Shown here piece after piece: positions 1 to 6,485 of a stretch of DNA of 7,170 nucleotides (its first letter is position 1; every line of letters starts with the position of its first letter). The notes beneath the pieces were generated by a model. It searched no databases. It was not told where the DNA came from and saw only the letters and a list, made by a program, of their open reading frames with translations. Origin of the DNA: Lutibacter sp. (GTDB lineage: Bacteria > Bacteroidota > Bacteroidia > Flavobacteriales > Flavobacteriaceae); contig JAUVOS010000128.1 of NCBI GenBank assembly GCA_030599055.1, positions 1 through 7,170 on the forward strand, read 5' to 3'. A program made the translations under genes and the position numbers.

Positions 1-1
1 A

Positions 2-127
2 ATTCTATTGTTGATTGATAGTAGTTCTGATGCAATATTTAGTCAAAATAGAGGTGTAGTGATCTTTATGTTTATGGCATTAATCATCAACACTGCTATC
101 CAAGAAGGACAAAATAGTAAAAAGTGA
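2..127 (+). CDS. C-terminal end of a membrane protein, probably O-antigen polymerase/ligase (Wzy-like); 5' partial
   Basis: The frame is open from base 2 to a TGA at 125-127, giving 41 residues; the gene begins outside the window. The visible part has a short polar stretch (SSSDAIFSQNRG), then a hydrophobic segment (VVIFMFMALIINTAI), then a charged tail ending in NSKK. A final loop with an 'RG' before the last membrane helix and a short polar C-terminus is common in bacterial O-antigen ligase/polymerase proteins. The position just before a glycosyltransferase and a flippase fits a Wzy role, which would join polysaccharide repeat units on the periplasmic side. The assignment is an inference from a small fragment plus context; another multi-pass membrane protein is possible. 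The gene is followed by a 43-base AT-rich gap before the glycosyltransferase, so co-transcription is likely. Confidence 0.5.
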   Translation: MLLLIDSSSDAIFSQNRGVVIFMFMALIINTAIQEGQNSKK

Positions 128-170
128 ATTTTAAATTAGATACTCTACAATAACATTTTAAAATAAAAAC

Positions 171-1283
171 ATGGTAGCATGTATTTTCAATATTTTTCCA
201 CACTACAGAGAAGAGATTTACCACTTAATGGATAAAGAGCTGAAGTGTGACTTTTATGCTGGAGACCGCATTCAACAACCCCTAAAGAATTTAGATTATA
301 CTAAGCTAAATGGTTTTCAATATTTATTTAAAAATGTGTTTTATAAAAAACTATATTGGCAAGTTGGCATTCACAGAGTATTTAAATCAAAATACAAAGC
401 CTATATTTTAACCGGAGACCCCTACGGATTATCTAATTGGTTAGTATTACTCTACGCTAAAATCACCTCTAAAAAAGTCTATTTATGGGCACACGGTCTT
501 AATGGCCATGAAGGAAAACTCAGACTTTTCTTTAAAAAGATATTTTTTAAGATGGGATACAAGAGTTTTATTTATAGTGATCTTGCTCGTGATTTTATGC
601 TTTCAATAGGATTTACAAACGAAGAACTCGTCCCCGTATACAATTCGTTGGGTTACAGTTCACAAATGGAAGTCAGAAATGCACTATTATCTAAAAATGT
701 AGGCTTACCTCAGTTCAAAACACAGCACCCTTATCTTATCTACGTAGGTCGTATTCAAGAAGAGGAAAAAAAGCTTTACTTAATTATTGAAGCTATGCAT
801 TTACTACAAAAAGAGGGGATTAAAACGAACCTTTTGTTGGTAGGACGTGTTATTCAAGATAAAAAGATCCGAACAGCAATAAAAAAATACAAACTAAATG
901 ATCACGTATTATTTTATGGGTCTCTTTTTGACGAAACAATTTTAGGAGAATTCTTTTATAAAGCAAGTGCATGTGTTTGCCCAGGAAATATCGGGCTTAC
1001 AGCTATACACAGTTTACAATATGGTGCCCCTGTTATTACGCATGACAGGTTTGAAGTTCAAATGCCCGAATACGAAGCAGTTACAAACGATCTTACGGGT
1101 AGTTTTTTTAAATATAACAAAGTTGAGGATTTGAAAAACAAGATTAAACAATGGATTAGCATTGATGCTAAAAAAAGAAATCAGGTTCAAAAAGCTTGTT
1201 TTAAAATGATTGATGAAAGGTATAACCCAATGAGTCAATTACAAATAATTAAACAAACTCTAAAAAACGATGCCATCATCTAA
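171..1283 (+). CDS. Glycosyltransferase, GT4-like (GT-B fold), polysaccharide assembly
   Basis: The 370-residue protein has the length and layout of a GT-B glycosyltransferase that adds a sugar from a nucleotide-sugar to a lipid-linked oligosaccharide at the cytoplasmic membrane face. The N-terminus reads NIFPHYREEIYHLM, typical of an acceptor-domain start. The donor-binding half begins near residue 190 with YVGRIQEEEKK (191-201), followed by the LLLVGR strand about 25 residues later. The donor-site region PGNIGLTAIHSLQYGAPVI starts at P271. In classical GT4 enzymes two glutamates (EX7E) occur here; in this alignment their places are G272 and H280, which I believe is a recurrent subfamily pattern rather than damage. 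The start at 171 lies 43 bases after the preceding stop and begins the conserved N-terminus; no Shine-Dalgarno is seen, as usual in Bacteroidota. The 3' end overlaps the flippase gene by 14 bases, indicating one operon. The donor and acceptor sugars cannot be told. Confidence 0.88.
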   Translation: MVACIFNIFPHYREEIYHLMDKELKCDFYAGDRIQQPLKNLDYTKLNGFQYLFKNVFYKKLYWQVGIHRVFKSKYKAYILTGDPYGLSNWLVLLYAKITSKKVYLWAHGLNGHEGKLRLFFKKIFFKMGYKSFIYSDLARDFMLSIGFTNEELVPVYNSLGYSSQMEVRNALLSKNVGLPQFKTQHPYLIYVGRIQEEEKKLYLIIEAMHLLQKEGIKTNLLLVGRVIQDKKIRTAIKKYKLNDHVLFYGSLFDETILGEFFYKASACVCPGNIGLTAIHSLQYGAPVITHDRFEVQMPEYEAVTNDLTGSFFKYNKVEDLKNKIKQWISIDAKKRNQVQKACFKMIDERYNPMSQLQIIKQTLKNDAII

Positions 1284-2490
1284 GAACAAAACAATAATTC
1301 CTTTTGCTGAAGTCTTTTCAAAAATAATATCATTTATCAATATTTTATTATTGATGAAAGTTATTCTAATTACAGAGTATGCTGATTACTCCTATATTGT
1401 TGCAATTGTTTTATGGGCTTCTGTATTGATGGATGGGGGAATTAACAATTTAGTATTTAACAAAAGTCTTAAAAATGAATTGCAGGGCATCAATAGTCTT
1501 TTTTCGGCGAGATTTGTTTTGTCTACATTTATAATTATTGCCTTATCAATTTTCTTTTTTTACAGAAAACCTGACATTGCTATAGCTGGTATACTTTATT
1601 CAATCATTATATACATTAGCTCTTCTTCTGCTTTTATTAAAATGTTAGCTAGGGGAAAAGCGTATTCTAAAGTAGATTTAACGGTTATTTTATCCGAACC
1701 TTTACTGCGTTTAATTCTTTTTCTGACGACACTTCTTGTCTTTAAAAACTTAGAATGGCAGCTTTGGAAAATAATGATTATATACCTAATAGCGGGTTTA
1801 TTATCCTTTTCTATAAATTATTTTGTATTGATCAAACATATAAGTTTAAGAGTATATTTAAATAATTTTAAGCTTGTGTTTAATCAAGTACGTAATACAC
1901 TTAGTGTTTCAAAATTCTATTTATTGTATTATTTAATGTATATCGGAATCAGTAGGATAGATGTAATTTTTATAGAAAAATATGCTTCAAAAGTAGATTT
2001 AGCATTATTTTCATCCGCATATACACTTTTTACAGTTATACAATTGTTTTTCTTTTCTGTAATAACCTCTCATTTTAAAAATATTTATAAGGCTCAACAA
2101 AAATCAATACTATATCTTTTAGGAGTTTTAAGTTTTGTGGTAGTCGTGACATTATTCGTTTCAACATTTGTTTTTGATATATTGTTTCGTTCTGAATATT
2201 TTGAAGGAGCTAGTGTTTTAAACTATATTATATTCGCTTTAATACCTTCAGTTTTAGTTTATTACTTTATTGCTAAGTTAAATTATGATAATAAAACTTT
2301 TGCAAATTTCATCATACTATTAATTCCATTATCACTTAAAATGCTTATATATAGTTTGGCGCAATCATCAGAATTAGATTTTTATAGGAATATATTTCCA
2401 TTTATTGAGTATTTTATTCTTATCTGTTATATAATCTACTTTTTATATTCAAAAAATATGCGCGTTTCAAAAGAATATGTGAATAAATAA
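1270..2490 (+). CDS. wzx: Wzx-type polysaccharide flippase (MOP superfamily)
   Basis: The 406-residue protein is strongly hydrophobic. About 12 membrane segments can be picked out, roughly at residues 10-30, 40-58, 82-98, 103-125, 144-160, 167-187, 212-228, 246-265, 279-303, 317-337, 344-363 and 376-393. Twelve helices and about 400 residues match Wzx/polysaccharide transporter proteins, which flip undecaprenyl-linked repeat units across the inner membrane. The stretch SRIDVIFIEKYASKVDLALF (228-247) before helix 8 resembles the conserved loop of this family, where an aspartate follows a helix and precedes 'xxxLYSxAY'-like sequence. The 1270 start overlaps the preceding glycosyltransferase by 14 bases; the next in-frame ATG (codon 29) would delete helix 1, so 1270 is preferred. 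Translational coupling with the upstream gene is likely. The transported substrate cannot be inferred. Confidence 0.85.
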   Translation: MPSSKNKTIIPFAEVFSKIISFINILLLMKVILITEYADYSYIVAIVLWASVLMDGGINNLVFNKSLKNELQGINSLFSARFVLSTFIIIALSIFFFYRKPDIAIAGILYSIIIYISSSSAFIKMLARGKAYSKVDLTVILSEPLLRLILFLTTLLVFKNLEWQLWKIMIIYLIAGLLSFSINYFVLIKHISLRVYLNNFKLVFNQVRNTLSVSKFYLLYYLMYIGISRIDVIFIEKYASKVDLALFSSAYTLFTVIQLFFFSVITSHFKNIYKAQQKSILYLLGVLSFVVVVTLFVSTFVFDILFRSEYFEGASVLNYIIFALIPSVLVYYFIAKLNYDNKTFANFIILLIPLSLKMLIYSLAQSSELDFYRNIFPFIEYFILICYIIYFLYSKNMRVSKEYVNK

Positions 2491-2730
2491 ATTTGAAAGG
2501 ATTTTTACTTTAAAAATACTATTGATAATGGATATTATTTCATTAGTTTTGAAACCGATTATGGTATTTTTTATAATAAAATTTATGAATTTGTTATTGG
2601 AATACTGAATAATAACTTTATTAATTTCAATCAATTAATGAATTGATATATAGTGTGTTATAAATATTGATTTTATTAAACATAATTAAGAATTGTTCTA
2701 ATGTAGCACAACTTTAGAATAGTAAGACAT
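2491..2730. other. AT-rich intergenic gap between flippase and ugd
   Basis: The 240 bases hold no convincing gene; the longest ATG-started frame found is 26 codons (2528-2608). The gap is much larger than the spacing among the preceding genes, so it may hold a separate promoter for ugd or the scar of a lost gene. I see no clear hairpin terminator. A TANNTTTG-like box (TAAATTTG, 2488-2495) at the flippase stop, with TTTC 19 bases upstream, loosely resembles a Bacteroidota promoter, but it would leave a leader of over 200 bases and may be chance in such AT-rich DNA. Confidence 0.5.
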
Positions 2731-4074
2731 ATGAAGAACAAAATATTAGTAATTGGAACTGGCTACGTAGGTTTAGTCAGTGGCACATGTTTTGCAGAAA
2801 TGGGCAATAATGTTGTTTGTATTGATATAGACATCAAAAAAATAAATGATTTAAAAAAGGGAATTATTCCCATTTTTGAACCTGGTCTAGAACGTCTTGT
2901 CAACAAGAATTACAAACTAAAAAGTTTGGAATTCTCTACTGATATTAAAACAGTAATTAATGATGCATATATTGTGTTTATTGCTGTTGGAACACCTATG
3001 GGAGATGATGGTTCTGCTGATTTACAATACGTATTGTCTGTTGCCAAACAAATAGGGCAATTGATGAAGCATTCTTTAATTATCGTCAATAAGTCAACAG
3101 TTCCTGTGGGAACCGGTGATAAAGTACGAAAAACAATAAAAAATGAACTAGATAAACGTAGTTTAACAATTGATTTTGATGTTGTGTCAAATCCTGAGTT
3201 TTTAAAAGAAGGAGATGCAATAAATGATTTTATGAAACCCGATCGAGTAGTGATTGGTGCAAATTCAAATAAAACGATTGCTGTAATGCGCGAACTTTAC
3301 AGCCCATTCGTACAAAGTAACAGTCAAATTATCAGTATGGATGTACAATCTGCTGAGATGACAAAATATGCCGCCAATGCCATGTTGGCAACAAAAATCT
3401 CATTTATGAACGAGATTGCTAATATTTGCGAACTAGTTGGTGCAGATGTCAATCATGTAAAAAACGGCATTGGTTCTGATTCCAGAATTGGACGTAGTTT
3501 TATCAATCCGGGTAGTGGTTATGGAGGTTCTTGTTTTCCTAAAGATGTACAAGCACTCTACAGAATAGCAAAAGAAAACAATTATACACCACAATTAATT
3601 AAAGCAGTCGAACAAGTAAATGACAATCAAAAATTGGTGATTGCCAATAAAGTAATAAAAAAGTTTGGAGCTGATTTATCGGGAAAAATATTTACGGTTT
3701 GGGGACTAGCCTTTAAGCCAGGCACAGATGATATGCGTGAAGCACCCGCCATATACATCATTAAGGAACTCATAGCCAGAGGTGCGAAAATTCAAGCTTA
3801 CGACCCAAAAGCAATTGATGAAGCCAAATCTCATTATTTAAAAGGCATACAAGGCATTACCTACTATAAAAACAAATGCAAGGCATTAAAGAAATCAGAT
3901 GCTTTATTATTGCTAACAGAATGGAAAGAGTTCAAATCACCTGATTTTGACTTGATTAAAGAAAAATTAAACAACTCAATTATTTTTGATGGTAGAAATC
4001 AATACAATTCCTTTAAGCTAGAGGAAAAAGGCTTTAGCTATCATCAAATAGGTAAAAAAGCGAATGGTTTTTAA
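2731..4074 (+). CDS. ugd: UDP-glucose 6-dehydrogenase
   Basis: The 447-residue cytoplasmic enzyme oxidises UDP-glucose to UDP-glucuronate in two NAD-dependent steps, supplying an acidic sugar donor for polysaccharide synthesis. The Rossmann NAD site GTGYVG is at residues 9-14, with the ribose-binding acidic residue D32 after the second strand (VVCIDID). GTPMGDDGSADL near residue 90 is typical of Ugd. NPEFLKEG spans 154-161, with E160 and K159 in the substrate region. K212 and N216 (TKYAANAML) match the conserved active-site lysine and asparagine. The catalytic cysteine is C268 in GGSCFPKD (265-272). The C-terminal nucleotide-binding half begins with WGLAFKPGTDDMREAP (324-339), containing the family lysine K329 and arginine R336. 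All key residues are present and the length is normal, so the enzyme should be active. The related ManNAc/GalNAc-type UDP-sugar dehydrogenases are less likely given the GTPMGDDGSADL signature. The start is directly before the NAD fold. Confidence 0.96.
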   Translation: MKNKILVIGTGYVGLVSGTCFAEMGNNVVCIDIDIKKINDLKKGIIPIFEPGLERLVNKNYKLKSLEFSTDIKTVINDAYIVFIAVGTPMGDDGSADLQYVLSVAKQIGQLMKHSLIIVNKSTVPVGTGDKVRKTIKNELDKRSLTIDFDVVSNPEFLKEGDAINDFMKPDRVVIGANSNKTIAVMRELYSPFVQSNSQIISMDVQSAEMTKYAANAMLATKISFMNEIANICELVGADVNHVKNGIGSDSRIGRSFINPGSGYGGSCFPKDVQALYRIAKENNYTPQLIKAVEQVNDNQKLVIANKVIKKFGADLSGKIFTVWGLAFKPGTDDMREAPAIYIIKELIARGAKIQAYDPKAIDEAKSHYLKGIQGITYYKNKCKALKKSDALLLLTEWKEFKSPDFDLIKEKLNNSIIFDGRNQYNSFKLEEKGFSYHQIGKKANGF

Positions 4075-4127
4075 TCCTTATTCAATCATAAAATTGCAGT
4101 TTCTTATTCTACGATTCAATTGGTGAT

Positions 4128-4142
4128 AAATAGCTATCTTAG
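4128..4142 (+). repeat. Direct repeat copy A (leader-like 15-mer)
   Basis: The sequence AAATAGCTATCTTAG recurs 128 bases downstream at 4256-4270 with one mismatch (14/15). Similarity continues loosely with small gaps to about 4152 (ACTAAAGCCT against TAGTCTTAAAACCT). Here the repeat sits just upstream of the first gene remnant rather than before an intact start codon. It may be the 5' leader of a deleted paralogue of the lipoprotein gene. Confidence 0.55.
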
Positions 4143-4159
4143 ACTAAAGCCTAATTTAA

Positions 4160-4252
4160 TTGTATGGGCATCCAGGATATTATAATGTTGGTGGTGGTAA
4201 CCTATACAACCCAACCCAACAAGATATTATCAATGGTGATTGTAGTCAGTAA
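4160..4252 (+). pseudogene. Gene remnant 1: orphan C-terminal coding tail (...NLYNPTQQDIINGDCSQ)
   Basis: This frame is open from after a TAA at 4157-4159 to a TAA at 4250-4252 and encodes 30 residues, including HPGYYNVGGG and then NLYNPTQQDIINGDCSQ. It has no ATG or other convincing start. Its last 17 codons match those of the remnant ending at 6445: 8 codons are identical, 7 differ only synonymously and 2 swap Asn and Asp. That pattern shows both come from real coding sequence kept under protein-level selection in the past. I do not recognise the parent family; a cysteine sits three residues from the end (C-S-Q-stop). The simplest reading is the 3' end of a gene whose body has been deleted, the join lying around 4150-4160 just after the leader-like repeat. 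A very short expressed peptide from the TTG at 4160 cannot be excluded but is unlikely. Confidence 0.6.
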
Positions 4253-4255
4253 AAA

Positions 4256-4270
4256 AAATAACTATCTTAG
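4256..4270 (+). repeat. Direct repeat copy B, in the leader of the lipoprotein gene
   Basis: AAATAACTATCTTAG ends 18 bases before the lipoprotein ATG and matches copy A at 4128-4142 in 14 of 15 positions. It may be part of the untranslated leader or promoter of the lipoprotein gene. No Bacteroidota-type -33/-7 pair can be assigned with confidence here. Confidence 0.5.
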
Positions 4271-4288
4271 TAGTCTTAAAACCTGTTT

Positions 4289-4621
4289 ATGATGAAAAAA
4301 CTGAGTTTATTATTCATAGTCATGCTTCTTTTTAGTTGTAATCGAGATGATGAAGACGCTAACCTTCCTACAATCGAAACCAAAAAAATAACTCTTTATG
4401 GTTCTGCTTCGATTAATACAGGAGGTTATATTAAAGATGATGGTAGTAATGAAATTATCTCTTACGGTGTATGTTGGGGTATTGAAGAATCTCCCACCTT
4501 AGAGGACAACTTTAAAGAAGATAATTACAATGAAAACGGCCATTTTCACATTACAATAGATGGACTTAGTTTAGCTACAAAATACTATTTAAGGGCTTTC
4601 GCAACTAATGCAAATATATAA
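4289..4621 (+). CDS. Short lipoprotein with one Fn3-like domain, apparently 3'-truncated
   Basis: The 110-residue product starts with a lipoprotein signal: two lysines, a hydrophobic core (LSLLFIVMLL) and a lipobox LFSC with the lipidated cysteine at C17, followed by NRDDED, an acidic stretch compatible with surface export in Bacteroidota. Residues about 31-108 resemble the Fn3-like module common in Bacteroidota surface proteins: SASINTGGYI, then ISYGVCWGIEESPTLED, then ITIDGLSLATKYYLRAFATN. In that family the last strand usually continues as ATNxxGxxYG and leads into further domains; here a TAA falls right after ATNANI. The protein therefore looks like the head of a once longer protein, with the next gene starting 22 bases later. 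Two adjacent ATGs (4289 and 4292) are possible starts; the second gives the commoner MKK beginning. No enzymatic function is suggested. It may still be expressed as a minimal surface lipoprotein. Confidence 0.75.
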   Translation: MMKKLSLLFIVMLLFSCNRDDEDANLPTIETKKITLYGSASINTGGYIKDDGSNEIISYGVCWGIEESPTLEDNFKEDNYNENGHFHITIDGLSLATKYYLRAFATNANI

Positions 4622-4643
4622 TTAAACTAAACCAAATATTATT

Positions 4644-6305
4644 ATGAAAAACATAAGTGTAATATTAATCGTTTTAAGCCTTTATAGCAGTATTTATTCA
4701 CAAACTGTTGAAACAATTGCAAGCACAGATTATGTTTTTGAAGAGTCCGCCATATCTGACAATGGAAACTATTTAACAATTTCTTATTCCATTGATGGTT
4801 CAGATGATGGAGTCACTCAACTCTTCCAAAAAGAAACTGACGGAACATGGACATTATTACATGAATACCCATTAGTATCAGGAACAGGTGGTTCAGATTC
4901 TGTAGAGTCTTTATCAATTGCTATTACGAACACAGGTATTAGTTACAGCATATATAGTTATGATCAGACTGATAATGTTCGTATTCAAAAGAATTTGCCA
5001 AATGGTTCATATTCTGTAATAATAGAAATTCAAAATAATCCCATTAAAACTTTAGCCATAGGTGATTATTTGTATGTATTGTTTGAAGAGGATGATTTGT
5101 ATGATATAATGAAACTTAATAGCATTTCTAATCAAGTTTTATGGACAACCAATATTTCTAATGTTTTTGAGCCAGCGAGGAATATTGTGCAATTACCAGA
5201 TGGAAATATAGGAGTTGAAGCTTTTAACATGGTTGAACTTTGGTATATTCTTAAAATAATTGACATTTCTACAGGAAATATTATTGAAAGTGAGTCTAAG
5301 CCGGGTCAAGAAGCTTTTATAAGATATATTAATAATTATAAAATATGTCAATATCAAATCACTAATAGTAATTTTAATGCTGGTGATTTTCTAACGATTA
5401 AAAACCTTAATGACGACTCTTTTTTCAAAACGGATTGGCATGATTTAAGTAACTTTTATCAAAATTATCATAACTTATTTGCGAATTTTGTTGTAGAGGT
5501 TAATATTTTTAATGATAAAGTAATGGCGCTGACTATTGAAGATGAGGTTATTATATTGAGCAAAGAAATGGTCCATGGTTATATAAAAAAAATAATAGAC
5601 AATAGCATTTATGGAGCTTCTGACAATAGAAAGATCAATGATGATGAATCGATTACCTTAATTACACATAATGCGGAGAATACTTTTATTTTAAATATTG
5701 TTGAACCCGAAGAAAATATGTCTCTATTACCAACCTTAAACGTTGTGCCTGATGACCATATAGTTATGGTTTATAATTCACAAGAATTAGTTAATGGTCA
5801 ATTTGTGCCGGCTTATCATAAAAGCCTCCTAGTGTTTGAAGATGGTTATATACCAGAAATTATAATTGAGCCATCAGGAGACCTATACCCGGATTCAAAT
5901 TGGCTAACACCAGGGAATAACACGACACTATATTCAATATATCCTTTCAGTGATAGTATTTTTGAAGACGAGGATGTAGTTTATCGCGCGACTTATAAAA
6001 ATAATGATGATAGTTCACATAAGATTAATATAAAAATACATTGTGTTGAGGAAAGCATGGTGTCAGTAGCTGATTATTCTATAGATAAAATATCAATTTA
6101 TCCAAACCCTGCGAGTGATTTTATTACTATTAAAACCAAACAAAATATTGCAGAAATTCTTATTTATAATGATTTAGGTCAATTGATAATGTTTAATCAG
6201 GATAAACATACGATCAATATTTCAATGCTAAATAAAGGTTTGTATTTCGTAAGGGTAAAGGATGAAAATGCTACCACGTTTTTTAAGAAAATAGTGAAGA
6301 TTTAA
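4644..6305 (+). CDS. Secreted protein with T9SS type A C-terminal sorting domain, function unknown
   Basis: The 553-residue protein has a Sec signal peptide (MKNISVILIVLSLYSSIYSQ, likely cut before Q20) and a C-terminal type IX secretion sorting domain at about residues 479-553. That domain shows the expected order: ISIYPNPASDFITI with YPNP at 486-489, then AEILIYNDLGQLI, then INISMLNKGLYFVRVKD and a final FFKKIVKI. Such domains direct export across the outer membrane and are usually removed, leaving the cargo secreted or fixed to the surface. The middle (about 20-475) is rich in short beta-strand-like stretches, with phrases such as AISDNGNYLTISY, VQLPDGNIGV and DISTGNI that suggest a beta-propeller-like fold, but I cannot assign a family or enzymatic site. 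A conserved-looking pre-sorting beta segment lies near 420-470. It follows the lipoprotein by 22 bases and may be co-transcribed. The gene appears complete, in contrast to the remnants around it. Confidence 0.85.
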   Translation: MKNISVILIVLSLYSSIYSQTVETIASTDYVFEESAISDNGNYLTISYSIDGSDDGVTQLFQKETDGTWTLLHEYPLVSGTGGSDSVESLSIAITNTGISYSIYSYDQTDNVRIQKNLPNGSYSVIIEIQNNPIKTLAIGDYLYVLFEEDDLYDIMKLNSISNQVLWTTNISNVFEPARNIVQLPDGNIGVEAFNMVELWYILKIIDISTGNIIESESKPGQEAFIRYINNYKICQYQITNSNFNAGDFLTIKNLNDDSFFKTDWHDLSNFYQNYHNLFANFVVEVNIFNDKVMALTIEDEVIILSKEMVHGYIKKIIDNSIYGASDNRKINDDESITLITHNAENTFILNIVEPEENMSLLPTLNVVPDDHIVMVYNSQELVNGQFVPAYHKSLLVFEDGYIPEIIIEPSGDLYPDSNWLTPGNNTTLYSIYPFSDSIFEDEDVVYRATYKNNDDSSHKINIKIHCVEESMVSVADYSIDKISIYPNPASDFITIKTKQNIAEILIYNDLGQLIMFNQDKHTINISMLNKGLYFVRVKDENATTFFKKIVKI

Positions 6306-6316
6306 GGTCCAGTTAA

Positions 6317-6445
6317 AATCTTGTTGACTTTTGTGGCCTAAATAATTTAATTGTTGTTGTCGGTTTTCCTGGAAATTATTATGTTAATTATAATTTATAT
6401 AACCCCACTCAACAAGATATTATTGATGGAAATTGTAGTCAGTAA
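6317..6445 (+). pseudogene. Gene remnant 2: orphan C-terminal coding tail (...NLYNPTQQDIIDGNCSQ)
   Basis: A frame open from after a TAA at 6314-6316 to a TAA at 6443-6445 encodes 42 residues, ending GFPGNYYVNY then NLYNPTQQDIIDGNCSQ. No in-frame ATG exists, so it is not an intact gene. It aligns with remnant 1 from the xGxPGxY motif to the stop with a single-codon gap, and base-level similarity seems to reach further upstream (GCCTAA...TTTAATTG in both). It lies 12 bases after the stop of the T9SS gene. It can be read as the tail of the gene whose head is the truncated lipoprotein at 4289-4621, separated by the T9SS gene; this is inference, because no intact parent is in the window. The protein family is not recognised. 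Confidence 0.6.
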
Positions 6446-6485
6446 AATAATAATTAAAGAAAAATAGATTCCGTAGATTTGTAGC

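Noticed and set aside
1014..1238. Minus-strand open frame of 74 codons
   Set aside because: It lies wholly inside the glycosyltransferase gene, whose protein is clearly conserved in this part; the antisense product has no recognisable features.
2465..2495. Bacteroidota-type promoter (TTTC, 19-base spacer, TAAATTTG)
   Set aside because: It overlaps the end of the flippase gene, the -33 box is imperfect, and it would leave a leader of more than 200 bases; chance occurrence in AT-rich DNA is likely.
2528..2608. 26-codon hydrophobic frame (MDIISLVLKP...) in the gap before ugd
   Set aside because: AT-rich DNA readily gives short hydrophobic frames; there is no start context or homology to support it.
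4160..4252. Possible bacteriocin or peptide precursor with a Gly-Gly-like leader (VGGGNLY)
   Set aside because: There is no ATG and no leader sequence, and the second copy lacks the glycines, so a double-glycine cleavage site is not conserved.
6306..6337. Hairpin terminator after the T9SS gene (GGTCCAGTTAAAA against TTTTGTGGCC)
   Set aside because: The arms pair poorly with several mismatches and no T-run follows.
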